The notes beneath the pieces are model-generated. The model made no database searches. It was not told the origin of the DNA and saw only the letters and a program-made list of their open reading frames with translations. Below, in pieces: positions 11,151-22,736 of a stretch of 57,951 nucleotides of DNA (the stretch's first letter is position 1; every line of letters starts with the position of its first letter). The stretch comes from Chara braunii (lineage: Eukaryota; Streptophyta; Charophyceae; Charales; Characeae): assembly GCA_003427395.1 (NCBI GenBank), contig BFEA01000178.1:1562102-1620052 (forward strand), written 5' to 3'. The translations under genes were made by a program, and so were the position numbers.

Positions 11151-11612
11151 AGTGTGTTGTCGCACACTGGCAACTGGAGGCAAGTGTGAGGCAGCTGGGG
11201 GACAGCTGCCTCTTTTATAGTGGCTGAGGAGGGCAGCAGCAGCCTCAAGTGCCCCAGGGAAAATTTGTCACTTGCCTGGGGCCGTCGATCTGAGCCAGAT
11301 CAACGGACTGAGGCTGTCTAACCTCAACCACACACTTAGGGTGACAGTTGTACTTAACTGCCCCCCTCTTTTTCTCCCTTCTCCCTGCACTCAGCCCTAC
11401 ACTGAGTGCAGGTTCAGCGGGAAAATGACTGTTTCCAGCCAAGTTCCCCTCACTGTCCCTCCTGTTCATAGCTTTGGCCTGAATGACTGCATTCAGGCCA
11501 ATGCTGTTTGAACTTGGTGCACGGCCGCGACCACGTTCGCGGCCGTGACTGTTCTTTTCTATCCCCTCTTTACTTTTCCTCTTTTCTCCATTGCCCTCCC
11601 CTGAAAACAGGG
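11151..11612 (+). repeat. Array of at least seven perfect hairpins with unrelated stems
   Basis: Perfect inverted repeats in series are: AGTGTG (11151/11163), GAGGCAGCTG (11188/11203), CCCCAGG (11252/11275), GATCTG (11287/11296), CCTGCACTCAG (11384/11402), TTGGCCTGAAT (11474/11491), CACGGCCGCG (11520/11538) and CCCTG (11599/11608). Stems are 5-11 bp with loops of 3-16 nt. Stem sequences are unrelated to each other, so copying of one hairpin does not explain them. Confidence 0.85.
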
Positions 11613-11693
11613 ATGGCAGTTGTCAGATTGGGAGAGGTAGGGAAAGAACTCATGAAATGCACGAGTTCAAATCCCGACAGGCTCAGGGCGGGT

Positions 11694-14029
11694 TCTTCGA
11701 GCGTGAACTCACGTGGGTGGGTTCGCTACCTTTCCACGTGCGTGGGTTCGCTACCTTCCCACGTGTAACCTCACGGTGGTCATGACGCGAGTTCTTCGAG
11801 CGTGAACCCGCGGGTGTTCCCTCTACACGTCCCAGCCGACCTCGGCTCGTGCTCACGCTCCCTATCACATCCGCCCCCGTGTTCCCCTTTCGTTCTTCCC
11901 ACACCACTGCCCGTCGGCTCCGCTTCCCCGCACGCCCCTCTTAGTTGCCTTCCCCTCCGCGCATCAACTGCTGCGTGCGTTCCTCTCGCCGTGCTCTCTC
12001 CTTCCCTCTCCCCCATACAGTCGCCAGAATCTCCTTTGCTCCTCTCTGTCTCTCTCTCTCGAACGCGACGTCCGTAGCGAACGTTTGCTGAAGCTTTCGA
12101 ACATCCCGAACGTCTGCGTGCGCTACCCTGGTCGCACGCCGCCCCCCTCTTTTATACTCGCTTTCTGACCCTATTCTCCCGAGATCGATCCAGTTCCCCC
12201 AGCTTCCTCACCAATAGCATTCCTCGTTCTTATGGTGGAGGTCCTAATGTCGAAAATTTTGGCTATTCCCGCCAACTTCCTCTTCTTCGAAAATTTCGTC
12301 TTCCCTCCTTCTCCCCATCGATGGTCGTTCGCACAAGGTAGTTTTGTTGTGGTTCCCCACTTTCGTAGCTCCGGGAATAGATCTTCTCACCCTCCGGACC
12401 AGATGTACTCCCCCTCTTCCTCCTACCTTCCCTTCTCCCCTCCCCTCGGTCAATCGCTCTTCGGTAGGAAGTCGGAAATTAGAGCCCGATCCTGAAATTG
12501 TTCCCGCTCGACCGCTTGCTCGCCCGACAGTTATCAAGAACCTGTGACGGGCGCGTGCTTCCACTGCGAGCATCCTGCTCTCGTTCAAGAATCGGTTACA
12601 GCTTTCCCCAATGGTCGGCTGTTGGAGCCCGCGTTCCTGTCACTTCGATCGCGCTCGAGCTCGGGAGTCGTCCACCAACATACAACTCATGGTCCCCAGT
12701 GGCAGCCTAGCTTCAACTTGACAAGTTCAGGATCATTTTCATGGTAGCAAGGGGCCAATTTTTCCTCTTCCCTTTCTTTTCCAAATTTTTGAGAGCCCAG
12801 CAGCTCCACTGTTCAGGGCCGGAACCTGATCACCCGGAGCTTATTCCTTTCTTGTTTGTTGGGAGGCGGGCGCGAGCTCTCCTCTTTCTTCAACTGTTTT
12901 TCCTACTCTGGCACTTTTGTTAGGATCTAGCTTCTCGATCTAGCTCTGCGAGCGCCTTTTAATGATCTTGCTGCATCGTCCCGCCACCGGCTCACCTTCC
13001 CCACTCCGTTCTCCTTTCCTCCGTGCAGTCTCAACAACCGCTACCCCTTCACAATTGAGTGGCAGGTCAGGCGTGGCCTAGTGCCTTAGCAAAAATTGAC
13101 TTTCCATTCCTGGCCCACCCTTCCTTCGAGCTTCTTCGTAACGCGGGCCCCAGATCAAAACCCGCGAAATCGAATCCATATCGAGCATCGATCTACCTGG
13201 GCTAGGTTGGCTCTCGTCCGATCAGTATAGCGCCCCCCCCCTTTCCCCCATAGCGGCTAGGTTCACTTTAAATTTCCTTATACGACGGAAATCTTGGCGG
13301 CTTTGCTCCCCTTTTCACCTTTTCAACCTGTCTCCCTTCTCACTGTGTGCCATTCGCAGCCACCCATCCGCCTATCGCAGACTTCCAAAGCCGATGATAC
13401 GAAATTCTTCATCACTCCGGGTTCCATGTACTGGTCGGTTCTCATGACCACAATCTCTCCGCATCATATTGGTCATGTCACACAGCAAAGGCGGTAATTG
13501 AGCCGCCTCTTCAAAAAACCGTTGGCTTTAGGAGTCCATTGTTGGTTATCTACCCGATCAATACACCTTCGCAACATGTCCCCGGATGGCCACCATCCCC
13601 CCCAGAACGTCTTACTTCCCGTACCGCTGTCTCATGGCGAGACCGAACCAAGGCTTGCCGCGCATGATCATAGCAGCTTAGCCGCCCCTCGCGGTCAAAG
13701 TCTGGGTCCCAACAGGCCCCCTCATTTTCAAATCCCCCATGGCCCGGCCCAAAGTTCCTCTTCAGATCTTGTTTCCTCCGAACCGGCCATCGAAACTCCA
13801 ATTCCTTTGCAATCCGCGTGAGCCCGCCTACGATCTTTGTTCTTCGGCCTCGGCCCTCCTTTCCTATTCCTCATAAGGTTAATGCAGCCTTCCATACCTA
13901 GATAGTTCCCCCAGACTGTTCAGCCACATACATTCATACGTCAAACATGCAAAAATCAAACAACTAATCCAAAGTCCCCCCTTTTTCTCTATAGGGAAGA
14001 GTATCCGGTTGTTAGACAGCCGCCCGACA
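11694..14029 (-). repeat. 3' LTR of inner element, truncated
   Basis: Direct repeat of 34620-36867, alignable from GTGTAACCTCACGGTGG (11763, compare 34640) to CCGCCCGACA (14029, compare 36867). The outer 1.5 kb of the LTR present at 33068-34620 is missing. A local duplication (ttcttcgagcgtgaac at about 11694 and 11790) lies at the truncated end. On the minus strand, the sequence just upstream of the LTR start (14030-14050) is G-rich and could be the polypurine tract. Confidence 0.85.
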
Positions 14030-14564
14030 ACCAGCCCACACCCCAGCTCTCGCCGTCCCCAGCGAGCTTTCCAATGGTTCTTTCCCAAGCCTTTTCCCAC
14101 TCCTAGTGGTCGTGTCTTTTAGTCCCTTTGATCATGATTTGACGTTTGTCCCTCGTTTCCCCTTGACATTTTTGGTTTTTAGCCCTCATCACCTCATCAT
14201 GGCACTGCCTCCCTTCAGTCTCCTACCCGCGAAATTATGACACATGCTTCCTTTAACTACGGTACAACACCTTCCTCTATGACTGCGACTATGGTACAGT
14301 ACGTTCTTTCTAACTATAGCAACCCCCCCCTTTTTGATACATATTTTTCTCTTAATTATGGTACATCACTCCCCCTTTCTCCCAGGTGGCTCTATATCCT
14401 TCTCCGTCTCCGCACCTTTCTCTCGCGCCTTTCTCTCTTTCTCATCCTCTCTTCTCTCTCACGCTTGATCCCCTATGCTTTCCTTGAAGCGTTCCTTCCT
14501 TCTCTCACCCTGCGTTTTCCTAGTTGGTCGACATCACTATCGTCCTCCCTAGGCCGTTTCTTCC
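14030..14564 (-). other. 3' untranslated spacer and polypurine tract of inner element
   Basis: Between the end of the Pol-derived frame (14565) and the 3' LTR. On the minus strand, GAGCTGGGGTGTGGGCTGG immediately precedes the LTR and is the likely plus-strand primer. Plus-strand text here is pyrimidine-rich; no gene is seen. Confidence 0.5.
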
Positions 14565-15848
14565 TTAGGCAGGGGGGGGGTTCCGAACTCTATACCCCCT
14601 CTTAGGTGCCCGTGAAGAGACTCCTTGCTTCAAAGTCTCTCCTTCCTCGTGGGTTACGGTCCCTCCTACGTCGACCATTTCCTTGCCCTTCCTTTTTGGT
14701 TCATCTCTAAGGCTCTCTCGACATCTAAAAAGCTTGAGGCGGGCCCCCGTGACAGGGTCCCGTAACCTAGTCCCGTCCAATTGGGCAAGGAGGTAAGCCC
14801 CTCTGTCTAATCTCTTTAAGACTCGGTATGGTCTCATCCATCTGTTGGTGAGCTTCCTGCTCCAAGTTTTTCCTAGCGAGGAGTCGTACATCAGGACGAG
14901 GTCACTAGGCCTTATTGGCTTTTGTTGGACCCGCAGGTTTTTGTCACACCTTTCCTTCCCCTTTACTCTTTCTTTCTCGATAGTCTCTCCTGCTTCGATA
15001 AGTCCTGCGTCAAGGTTTTGAGATATTTGTTGTATCCTAGCCTCTTCATGTTGGGCTTCCACGAGACATTCGTCCAAGTGTTGACGTGAAATTCGATGGG
15101 CAACGGGCAGTGCCTACCAAACCAAAGCGTATAAGGAGGATACCTCGTGCTTGATTTGATAGTGATGTTATCGGCCCAAACTGCATAGCGCAAGTATTTC
15201 GGCCATTGCTCCGTACGACCCTTGCACCACTTGGCTAGGGCATCTACAAACATTTGGTGACCCCTCTCGGCCAGGGCGTTATTCTGAGGGTGATAGGCGG
15301 TTGTATAGGTCGCCTTTATCCCTGCCCTCTCTAATATCAGCTTGACCTTTTGGCTTGAGAACTCGGATCCTCTATCCATGAATATCTTTCCAACACACCC
15401 GTATCTAGCGATGTATTCTAGAGAAAGTCACTCACTTCCTCGACCGTCTTCTTCTTAATGGCCTTAGCTTCCACAAACCCTGTGAGATCGTCGCGGGTGT
15501 TTATGATGTACCGAAGCCCTCCGACCCCTTTAGGCATGGTAACTAGGTCAATGTGGACCTTCTCGCCCGGCACGATGAGGAGTGACGGAACTAGGGGTTC
15601 CTTGTACCGAACTGTCGCCCTCTTTTGGCAAACCTCACAGGTCGAACAATACTTCTCTACTTCTCCGTATTGCCCATCCTACCAATTGAGTCTACAAACC
15701 TTATCAAAAGTCTCTTTTACTCCCCTATGCCCTCCGACAACTCCATCATGCAGCTCTTCTATGACTGCCTTGCTTTCTTCCGGGCCGCAAAGCACCCTCA
15801 TGGGGATCGCAAACTTAGTGGGCCTCTTAAAGAGGTGTCCTCCTCGTA
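14565..15848 (-). pseudogene. pol: Integrase of inner element
   Basis: In transcription order: a zinc-binding region (YCSTCEVCQKR, after a TAG at about 15678), the first catalytic Asp in HIDLVTMPKG, then after a frameshift near 15385 the second Asp in MDRGSEF (15374-15376) and the Glu in NALAERGH. Asp and Glu are separated by 35 residues, the canonical D,D35E spacing. A further frameshift near 15070 leads to the C-terminal domain (LTNRWMRPYRVLKRL, LKLFRCRE) and a basic tail ending at 14565. The catalytic residues are intact but the frame is broken, so this is a pseudogene. Confidence 0.8.
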
Positions 15849-15849
15849 G

Positions 15850-17726
15850 TCAATACCCCAGCGCCTCCCTCTTAATTACCTCGGTGCCCCCTTCCCTACC
15901 TGCTAAGTACAACCCTATATCGCAAGACTTCTCGTCGTACAGGTTAGCGAGGAACATCCTAGGTACTTCCTCCTCCTGAGCGGTCACCCCCACTTGTGCC
16001 TTGTTAGCAGCCACTTGGATCCCCTCCCCCTTGGACATCGTTGCCCTTGCTTCTTCTAACTTCAGGAAATCCTCCTCTCGAATCGGGAGTCGGGACAGTC
16101 CGTTGGCGACCTGATTTTTGGCCCCGGAGATCCTCTCGACCCTACAATTGTAGAGTCTAATATGGATCATCCATCTAGCGATAGTCAGGTCGGTTAGCGA
16201 GAAGTCATTTTGAAGGACAGCCGCTACCGCGGTCGGGTCCAGTCTTAGCAGGAAACGTCCCCCGTAGATGTAGTGGCGAAAGGTCTTAAGGCAGTGCAAC
16301 ACCCCCAACACTTCCTTCTTGAACTAACTATAGTTCCTCTCGGCGGGGTTTAAGGCCCGGCTCTCGAATCGAAGTGGCCATTCTTTCCCGTTTTGATCTC
16401 TTTGCGATAGAAGTCCACCTACTGAACATGGCCCAGCGTCCGTAGCAACTATAAATGGGCGGTTTACCTCATCCTCGAAGAACGGAACGCCCAGGACCTG
16501 CCCTCCTTCGCGGAATTCTTCTTTAAGTGCTTTCATGGTCGTGGTCTATTCGTCTCCCCATGTCCACCCTTCATCTTTTCTACGCAGTCTTCTAAGTGGC
16601 TCAACCTTCTCGCTGTAGGCTTTTATACAGTTCCTCCAGTAGCCCACCACCCCTAGAAACTGCCTAACCTCCGTTATCGACTTTAACGGCGATGACCAGG
16701 TCATCAATTTTTCCAACTTTGCGGGATCGGGTCTCCGCCCATCCTTATCACAGATGAAGCCGAATATTTTGATCGACGATATTCCCCAGCGGCTCTTTGT
16801 CTCACTCACATTAAGGTTGGCGTCATCTAGTTTCGCAAGGACCTCCCCGACATCCTTCATTTGGTCCACTACGAACTTTCTCACCCCGGGGAAGACCTCC
16901 GTCTCGTCCCGTTCGACCGGCCCTTTTATCGGGAAGTCATCAAGGAAGACCTCCACCTTCTCCGGTATGAATCCTTTGAGGACCCCGATCATGGCGCTTT
17001 GGAATACGGCGACGCCGTTCGTCCATCCCATTGGCACAACCATCATTTGAACCAGCCCTAGAGGCGTGTGCATAGTGGTCATGTGTCTATCTCGGTAGTC
17101 CAAGGGGATCTCATCATAGCCCGAGAAGAGATCGCAGATCGAGCGACCTGCCGATCCTTTCACAAGTAGATCAGCCTAAGGTATGGACCCTACGTCCCTT
17201 ATAGTGACCGCGTTGGTCCTTTGGAGGTTCTGAATCCACCTTAATATGTTGCTACCTCCTTTTCTCAGAAAGAACCATTTGTTGGAGTAGGCACTTTCAC
17301 AGGGTTCTGCGACGAACGTCCTTATCTTTTCTTTGATGAACGTCACTATCTCCTCCTTCTCTTTTTGAGCGTACTTCCACTATGGTCTATCATTCCAAGG
17401 TACGTGGGAAATCGTATGGATCCGGGCGGGCTTAGCGTACCTCAGGTCGATTCTCCCCCTCTCCGAGTCATCAAAGGCTATAGCCTTGTCGAAGCCCCTT
17501 AGGGTCATCGCTACGTACTCTCGCTCTTCGTTCGTGAGGTTCCCATCCCCTATATCAATTTTCGCCAGCATGTCGGCCGTAATTCTGTGTCCCTCAGTCT
17601 CCTTCCTTTTTCGGATGATATCGGTGATTTCCTCCTCCAATATCGACGTCTCCCCCATTCTATCCCGGCTGACTGCAGTGGGTTTCACTTTCTCCGCCAC
17701 GGTTTTATGCTTCTTGACTTCGCCTG
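15850..17726 (-). pseudogene. pol: Reverse transcriptase and RNase H of inner element
   Basis: Starts at the junction with the insert (GEVKKHK...). It contains the region IHTISHVPW, the palm with VPMGWTN and the catalytic FLDDFPIKG (DD codons at 16936-16941), the connection with RQFLGVVGYWRN, then RNase H with TDAGPCSVGG, NPAERNYS and a C-terminal ISGAKNQVANGLSRLP. The frame is constant apart from stops at 17380, about 17177, 16546 and 16324, all TAG; the last, in NYS-stop-FKKE, stands where Gln is usual. The frame ends at TGA 15850. The FLDD rather than YIDD/YMDD motif marks a different Ty3/gypsy lineage from the outer element. Confidence 0.85.
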
Positions 17727-18130
17727 TGTCGAGCGCATCGGTCCGGCACCGCACCAGGGCAGCGCGGGATCCTCCCGGCCGTGTCACGCAGGAGTTGGTT
17801 TAAATCCTTCGTCGCAGACAATACATGTGGAGCTTCCTTAAGCCGCTCCGGCCGAGTGCGCCAGCCATACCTCTCGCGAGCCCCTACGACAGGATAGGGC
17901 CTACACGAGGCACGACTTACCTACACCTTACGGGAGCTGTCACCTCCCTTCGGTGGGCGTATCCCCGCCGAGCTACCAGTCCACAATACGAAAGTTAATC
18001 AGTTGCAATTGCAAAGGTGGACCAGCCGAGGGTTTTTCTCGTTCGTTGTAGCATAGGGGGTACGCGCGGTAGTACGCCTCTATCGAACCCGCACGCGAAT
18101 CGGCATCTTGGGGGGGTTGAAGTCCCAAGC
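17727..18130 (+). repeat. Shared head repeat, copy 2
   Basis: Same family and orientation as 8187-8570: TGTCGAGCGCATCGG start, GTGTCACGCAGGAGTT, CCCCTACGACAGGAT, GAGCTGTCACC and GGGCGTATCCCCGCCGAGCT. The minus-strand frame of the inner element reads into it for about 20 codons by chance. Confidence 0.7.
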
Positions 18131-19480
18131 GCGATTCGACATCGATCGACTAGGACACATCCCACACACCACGCGCACACCACTCTAATAACCACAAGAC
18201 AACAACACACATACACGCACATATACACGAAACGACACAACGCAAACAAACGTGACAACGCTCCTAGCCCCTCGGTAGCCAACCCATAACTTTCCAATGC
18301 GGAAATCGGGTAGGCGTTGTGCGCGAGACTTAGGATAAAAGCGCGCGGACGCCGGACCTACTCATATAGACTCGCAATGCAAGCGTACGCAAGCAGTCGC
18401 AATGATGGCGTACTATGTAGTGCCCATAATCAAACGGTCCCTCGTGGATCCGAGTATCGCTAATGACACTCGAGTGTCAGACTCGAAGTCTCGTGAGGGC
18501 CTAACCCTTCACGACATTGCACGGCTGAAGGAATAGTCATGCAGCCGACGTGGCACCTCTGGCTCTCGGCCTGAGTGTCTCGGTAGGCAAATCAAATAGG
18601 CTCTGCGCGAGGGAAAACCCCTCCCCTGCAGAGCCTAGGGCTTGGGGTGTCCTGGACAAGGACCTTCAATCCCGGCCCTGGACCAAACGTCCGACTAAGA
18701 AAAACCATCAAGAAGAAAGAACAAAAATAGAAGGAGAGACTTCCCCTAAGCCCCTCAGTCTCAGCTTCAGAGTAGGACTTTTAGTATGGGGGCTCTTCAA
18801 CCCATGCAAACATTCATCCCAAGTATACCCATGTATACATATATAAGGGTTGAGTATGTGATGATCACTTCTCATGGTCTCACTGGGGTCTCTCACAATA
18901 TTACGTATATCTGTGATCGTCGGCAACCAAATCCTGAATCTGATTCACAGCACATACCTGCCATCACATCAACGAACCAAATCAACAGCCCACACACTAC
19001 AGAGAGTCAACCCCAACGACCTTCGACACTCATACCCCTCGCTTTAGCCATGCAAGCCCCAAAACCTCTTGTCCAACCAACCTTAGTTAAATACTCAGTA
19101 CCTTTGTTGAATGACCATTCAATAAAAGTCTGGGTGAAACCTTAATAAAACAACAAAATCACCAAGGCTAAGCCTTTTAGGTTGAGTGTGGAAGGAAAGT
19201 TGAAATTGAGTCGTGGACCGACGAATCGACAACCGACCTGTTATCAGTGATAACAGAAAGTGATCCTCAAGGGATCAAGCTGGGTCTAGCCCTGAACTTG
19301 AATCGAATGATCAAAAAGACCTGTAATACACGGCAGACCAATCCCTAAGCTAAGATCATAAGTGCATCGAGAATACAACTCCATAATACATCCTCACTCA
19401 AAATCTCCCTATAAGCTGAACTTAAGTCTACTTTTAAGCCAGTGCTTAAGCTAAAGGTAGACCAACTACGGAATCTCCTC
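18131..19480. other. Non-coding interior of second insert
   Basis: Mixed-composition sequence with a CA-rich stretch near 18160-18240. No protein-like frame or known repeat was recognised. At 19483-19504 a hairpin ATTCAGG-gcgggtcg-CCTGAAT leads into the tandem repeat block. Confidence 0.45.
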
Positions 19481-19529
19481 TATTCAGGGCGGGTCGCCTG
19501 AATCGCCACCTGTCAAAATATAGTCTATC

Positions 19530-20270
19530 TCCTCTAAACCAAGAAAATTTCGACAGCGCTTCCCATAGGAAAAGTGTCTTTTCAGAATTTATATAAGTTT
19601 AAATATGAAAAACAAAAATAATCTCTGACTCTAGAAAGTCAAATTATGTCTAACTCTCTGAATTAGTAGAAATTTGGGCAGCACTCCTTTTAGAAAGGGA
19701 GACTTCCACGATTTATACAAAGTCAGATATAAAAGCATAAATAATCTCTAACTCTGGAAAGTCTAATCTTGTCTAACTCTCCGAATTAGTAGAAATTTGG
19801 GCAGCACTCCCTTTAGAAAGAGAGACTTCCCAGATTTAAACTAAGTCCGATATGAACTCGAACAACAGCTTGAGCTCAATTTTAGACTGAATTTGACTAA
19901 CTCCTTAATTTTGTGGAAATTTCGGCAGCACTCCCTCTAGAAAAGTGCTATTCCAATATTTATACAAGGCTAAGTTCAGATTTTGAAAGTAACTTTGGCT
20001 TCCCACAATTCATTTTTTGTCTAACTCCCTGAATTAGCAAAAATTTGGGCAGCACTCCCTTTAGAAAGGGAGACTTCCCAGATTTCAACTAAGTTAGATA
20101 TATGGAAAAGACAAGTTGAACTCTGACAAGTCAAAAGTTGGCTCACTTAATGAATTTGTAGAAATTTCGGCAGCCGTTCCCGTAGGAAAAGTAGCTTGCC
20201 AAGATTTATGCAAAGCCAAGTATAAGAAAAGATCTCAAAAAATGTTGGAATTGACCTAAAGTATAAGAAA
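19530..20270 (+). repeat. About 123-bp tandem repeat, six copies, each with a hairpin
   Basis: The conserved phrase GAAATTTSGGCAGCACTCCC recurs with period 122-126 bp. Immediately after it each unit has a hairpin: CTTCC/GGAAaAG (19559), CTCCTTTT/AAAGGGAG (19684), CTCCCTTT/AAAGaGAG (19807), CACT/AGTG (19929), CTCCCTTT/AAAGGGAG (20056) and TTCCC/GGAA (20176). The rest of the unit is AT-rich (TAACTC..GAATTAGTAG). The phrase reminds me of repeats in plant retroelement untranslated regions, but I cannot name a family. Confidence 0.85.
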
Positions 20271-20540
20271 AGATCGAAGAAAATGCAGGAATTGACCTAA
20301 GTAAAAAAAATTATTACAGAAAATGCAGGAATTGACACTAACTCCTATGACTCTAGCACGTGGCGAGCAACTAAAGCAACTACCTATAAAACTGAAACCC
20401 AAACAAACTAGTCATTCCAATCAGTCATATGCAAACCAAACCACGAATGTAAGTACTCTCACCATCCCAAGTTCATTCCATATAGATAGTTCATAAATCT
20501 TTAAGTTCTTGCATCCTTATACCCATCTTACATAAGACGT

Positions 20541-21235
20541 AGAGTTGGATCATTCGCCATAGAAACAATGTCCAGTTTGTCTTTATGATATACACGAACA
20601 GGTTGCACAACTACTTCTCTCTTATTTTGGGCATATGACTAAGTCATTCGTCATGGAAACAATGCCTAGTCGCCCTGAGCTATTTAATATCCAAAGATTA
20701 GTATTTCTCTGACTTTGTTTTCAAAAGAAAAGGCAAATATGGGCAGGGGACTGAACCATTCACAATAGAAACAATGTTCAACTTGCCCAAACTATTTTCA
20801 TTTATACTTTGTATTTTCTCTTTTCTCTTCTTAATGATATGGCTTAACGCTGAACCATTCATAGTAGAAACAATGTCCAGTTGCCAGTTCACATGCAAAT
20901 ATACATAAAGTACTTTTCTTTATACTCAGATTAATTTATGTGTGTCGTTTTCAGGCTAAACCATTCACCATGGAAACAATGCTTAGCCTTAGACCAAAAA
21001 ATCCTCCCTCCGAATAAACAAGAATTTAAACCCCTTCAATCAGGCAAACCCTCAGAGTTAACTAGGGTAGGCAGGCCATTCACAATAGAAACAATGTCTG
21101 GTTCCCCAAAAAATAATCAAATAAACACAGCGACCAAGCCATTCACAGTAGAAACAATGCCTGGTCCTTCAGAAAACAGCCAAATAAACATAGCCTTGAG
21201 CCATTCACAGTACAAACAATGCTCAGGCTTTGGTT
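20541..21235 (+). repeat. Eight hairpins with conserved loop and covarying stems
   Basis: Cores of 20 nt, consensus CATTCACARTAGAAACAATG, begin at 20551, 20645, 20757, 20856, 20962, 21077, 21140 and 21202. The core ends pair (CATT with AATG), and the flanks extend the stem with different but complementary sequences: GACTA/TAGTC in copy 2, AGGCTAA/TTAGCCT in copy 5, GACCA/TGGTC in copy 7, AGCC..GAG/CTC..GGCT in copy 8. Spacing is 62-115 bp with AT-rich, unrelated spacers. Confidence 0.85.
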
Positions 21236-21515
21236 GACCCTGTCAATCACAAGTAGTCTGCCTTTGTCCCACCTTCCCCCAGTTTATCCCTTCGTCTGCT
21301 TTCAGTCAGAATGAAGAAAATAAAAACTCAGGCTTTACTCTCACACGTTCCTTCCATTCAATCTGATTAGGTCCTGAAGAGAAAGCAAAAAACCATAGGG
21401 ACAACACATGCATACCGCAATGATACTACGGGGAGACAACAGTTTGAAGTACCGTCCGTAGTAGACAAGGTCACTTGGCTGACCGGGAAACCGAGACACC
21501 GAATCCGAATGCCAA

Positions 21516-21531
21516 CGAGAGTATACTCTCG
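21516..21531. repeat. Perfect 16-bp palindrome
   Basis: CGAGAGTATACTCTCG is a perfect palindrome with no loop, inside the second insert. It may be a protein-binding site or a decayed member of the hairpin families; nothing else supports a role. Confidence 0.6.
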
Positions 21532-22362
21532 TCACTGCCAACATACGTATCCAAGGATTTCCTTCCTACTCGGCTCTTAGTGCTCAGGCTAGTGCCACGC
21601 AACTAGTAGAAGCCTACGTGTCGGCAATGTACTCGACATCACCACTAGCAACACGGAATGCCTGAAGATGTCGACTTCACAGACCACCACCAAGACAGGT
21701 ACGTGCCTATTTTGGCTACGGTAGGCTGGCCTCTCTCCCACTTCCCAACACGGACTAGCTGTCCCCCCCCTTTGTGATCACAGATGTGCAGGCCCAGTAA
21801 GTAGCCTCGCGCTCCCCTCAAACTCGACCAATGCACACTTGCCCCCCCCCCATACTTGTAACCTGCCAGGTATCTGGCCGTAAGAAAAAACAGACACAGA
21901 TGTGACTGAAGGAAGGGGTCAGTTGAACCCCAACTATGAATGCAACGACGAGCCAAGGTGCCCTGCTACTTGCCAGGTCTGCGAAATGAGTATGAATCTT
22001 CCGCTACAGCGTGGCGGAGTGTCAGCGGAACTTTCGATGGGCGACGCTACGGCAACTGTGACGACGAGCTTCTCCACGATCAGGTTGGTAGGTGGAGGGA
22101 AGGAGAGAAATCTTTCGCAAGATCGTAATCCAAATGCGCCCTGACCAGGTAAGTATACTCGTTTTGACTTGTTTTGGCCCCGTTACTCACTGGATATGCG
22201 AAAAGTGAATGAATCCCCCGCTGAAACGTGGCCAAGTACATCAGCCTTATTCTGAGGTGCAACTCTAGTGACCCTATTCCGGCCACCCCGTTCTTCCAAT
22301 GCGAAATCCAACGTCTCCATACGGTTTGCCTTAGTCAAAAATCCCCGAATCGACTCTTGGTT
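21532..22362. other. Non-coding stretch of second insert
   Basis: Contains two C-rich runs near 21770 and 21843. Nothing gene-like seen. Confidence 0.4.
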
Positions 22363-22736
22363 CGCCCGATTCCATTAAGAATCGTGCGAGCTACGCAATT
22401 TTTAGTCTCGCCATATCCTCCATCGTCATTACTCCGCGCGAGGCCTTTCTCTACTAACTCCTAATCCTACTAACTATCTCCCAAATCTGACTCCACACTC
22501 TAATTCACAATACAAAAAAAACACAGTCTACGACTCTATTTCGCTTGATTTCATTAAGAATCAAGCGAGATATCACTTCTTCCCATGTCTGCCATAGCCA
22601 TTCCCACGCAGCCCGTTTCTCCTCTATCTCCTCATCTACTGACTTTCTCTTGGAACTAACCCCTCCACGTGATTCGCCCGGCCCAAAAACATTGGACTAG
22701 CATCGTCCCCCGCCCGTTTTCGTTGAGAAACGGGCG
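22363..22736 (+). repeat. Three hairpins with conserved 8-nt loop and covarying arms
   Basis: Copies at 22363-22388 (CGCCCGATT / AATCGTGCG, one mismatch), 22542-22567 (CGCTTGATT / AATCAAGCG, perfect) and 22711-22736 (CGCCCGTTT / AAACGGGCG, perfect). Loops are ccattaag, tcattaag and tcgttgag. Spacing is 179 and 169 bp, and the spacers are only vaguely alike. Confidence 0.85.

Larger units (their letters stand above)
8187..11693 (+). mobile_element. Unclassified insert with TGTCGAGCGCATCGG head and hairpin array
   Basis: The first ~380 bp align with the start of the second insert (17727): both begin TGTCGAGCGCATCGG and share GTCACGCAGGAGTT, CCCCTACGACAGGA, GGGCGTATCCC and CCGAGCT in order. The left edge cuts the outer element's open frame. 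The right edge is where the truncated inner LTR begins. No coding potential is seen. The segment holds AT-rich DNA (8700-9040), a 36-bp minisatellite (10645-10785) and a train of perfect hairpins (11151-11612). A TG start suggests an LTR, but no second copy inside the segment was found. Confidence 0.5.

Noticed and set aside
20541-21235. CRISPR-like array
   Set aside because: The cores are short, diverged and hairpin-forming, spacing varies from 62 to 115 bp, the context is a eukaryotic transposon and no cas genes exist.
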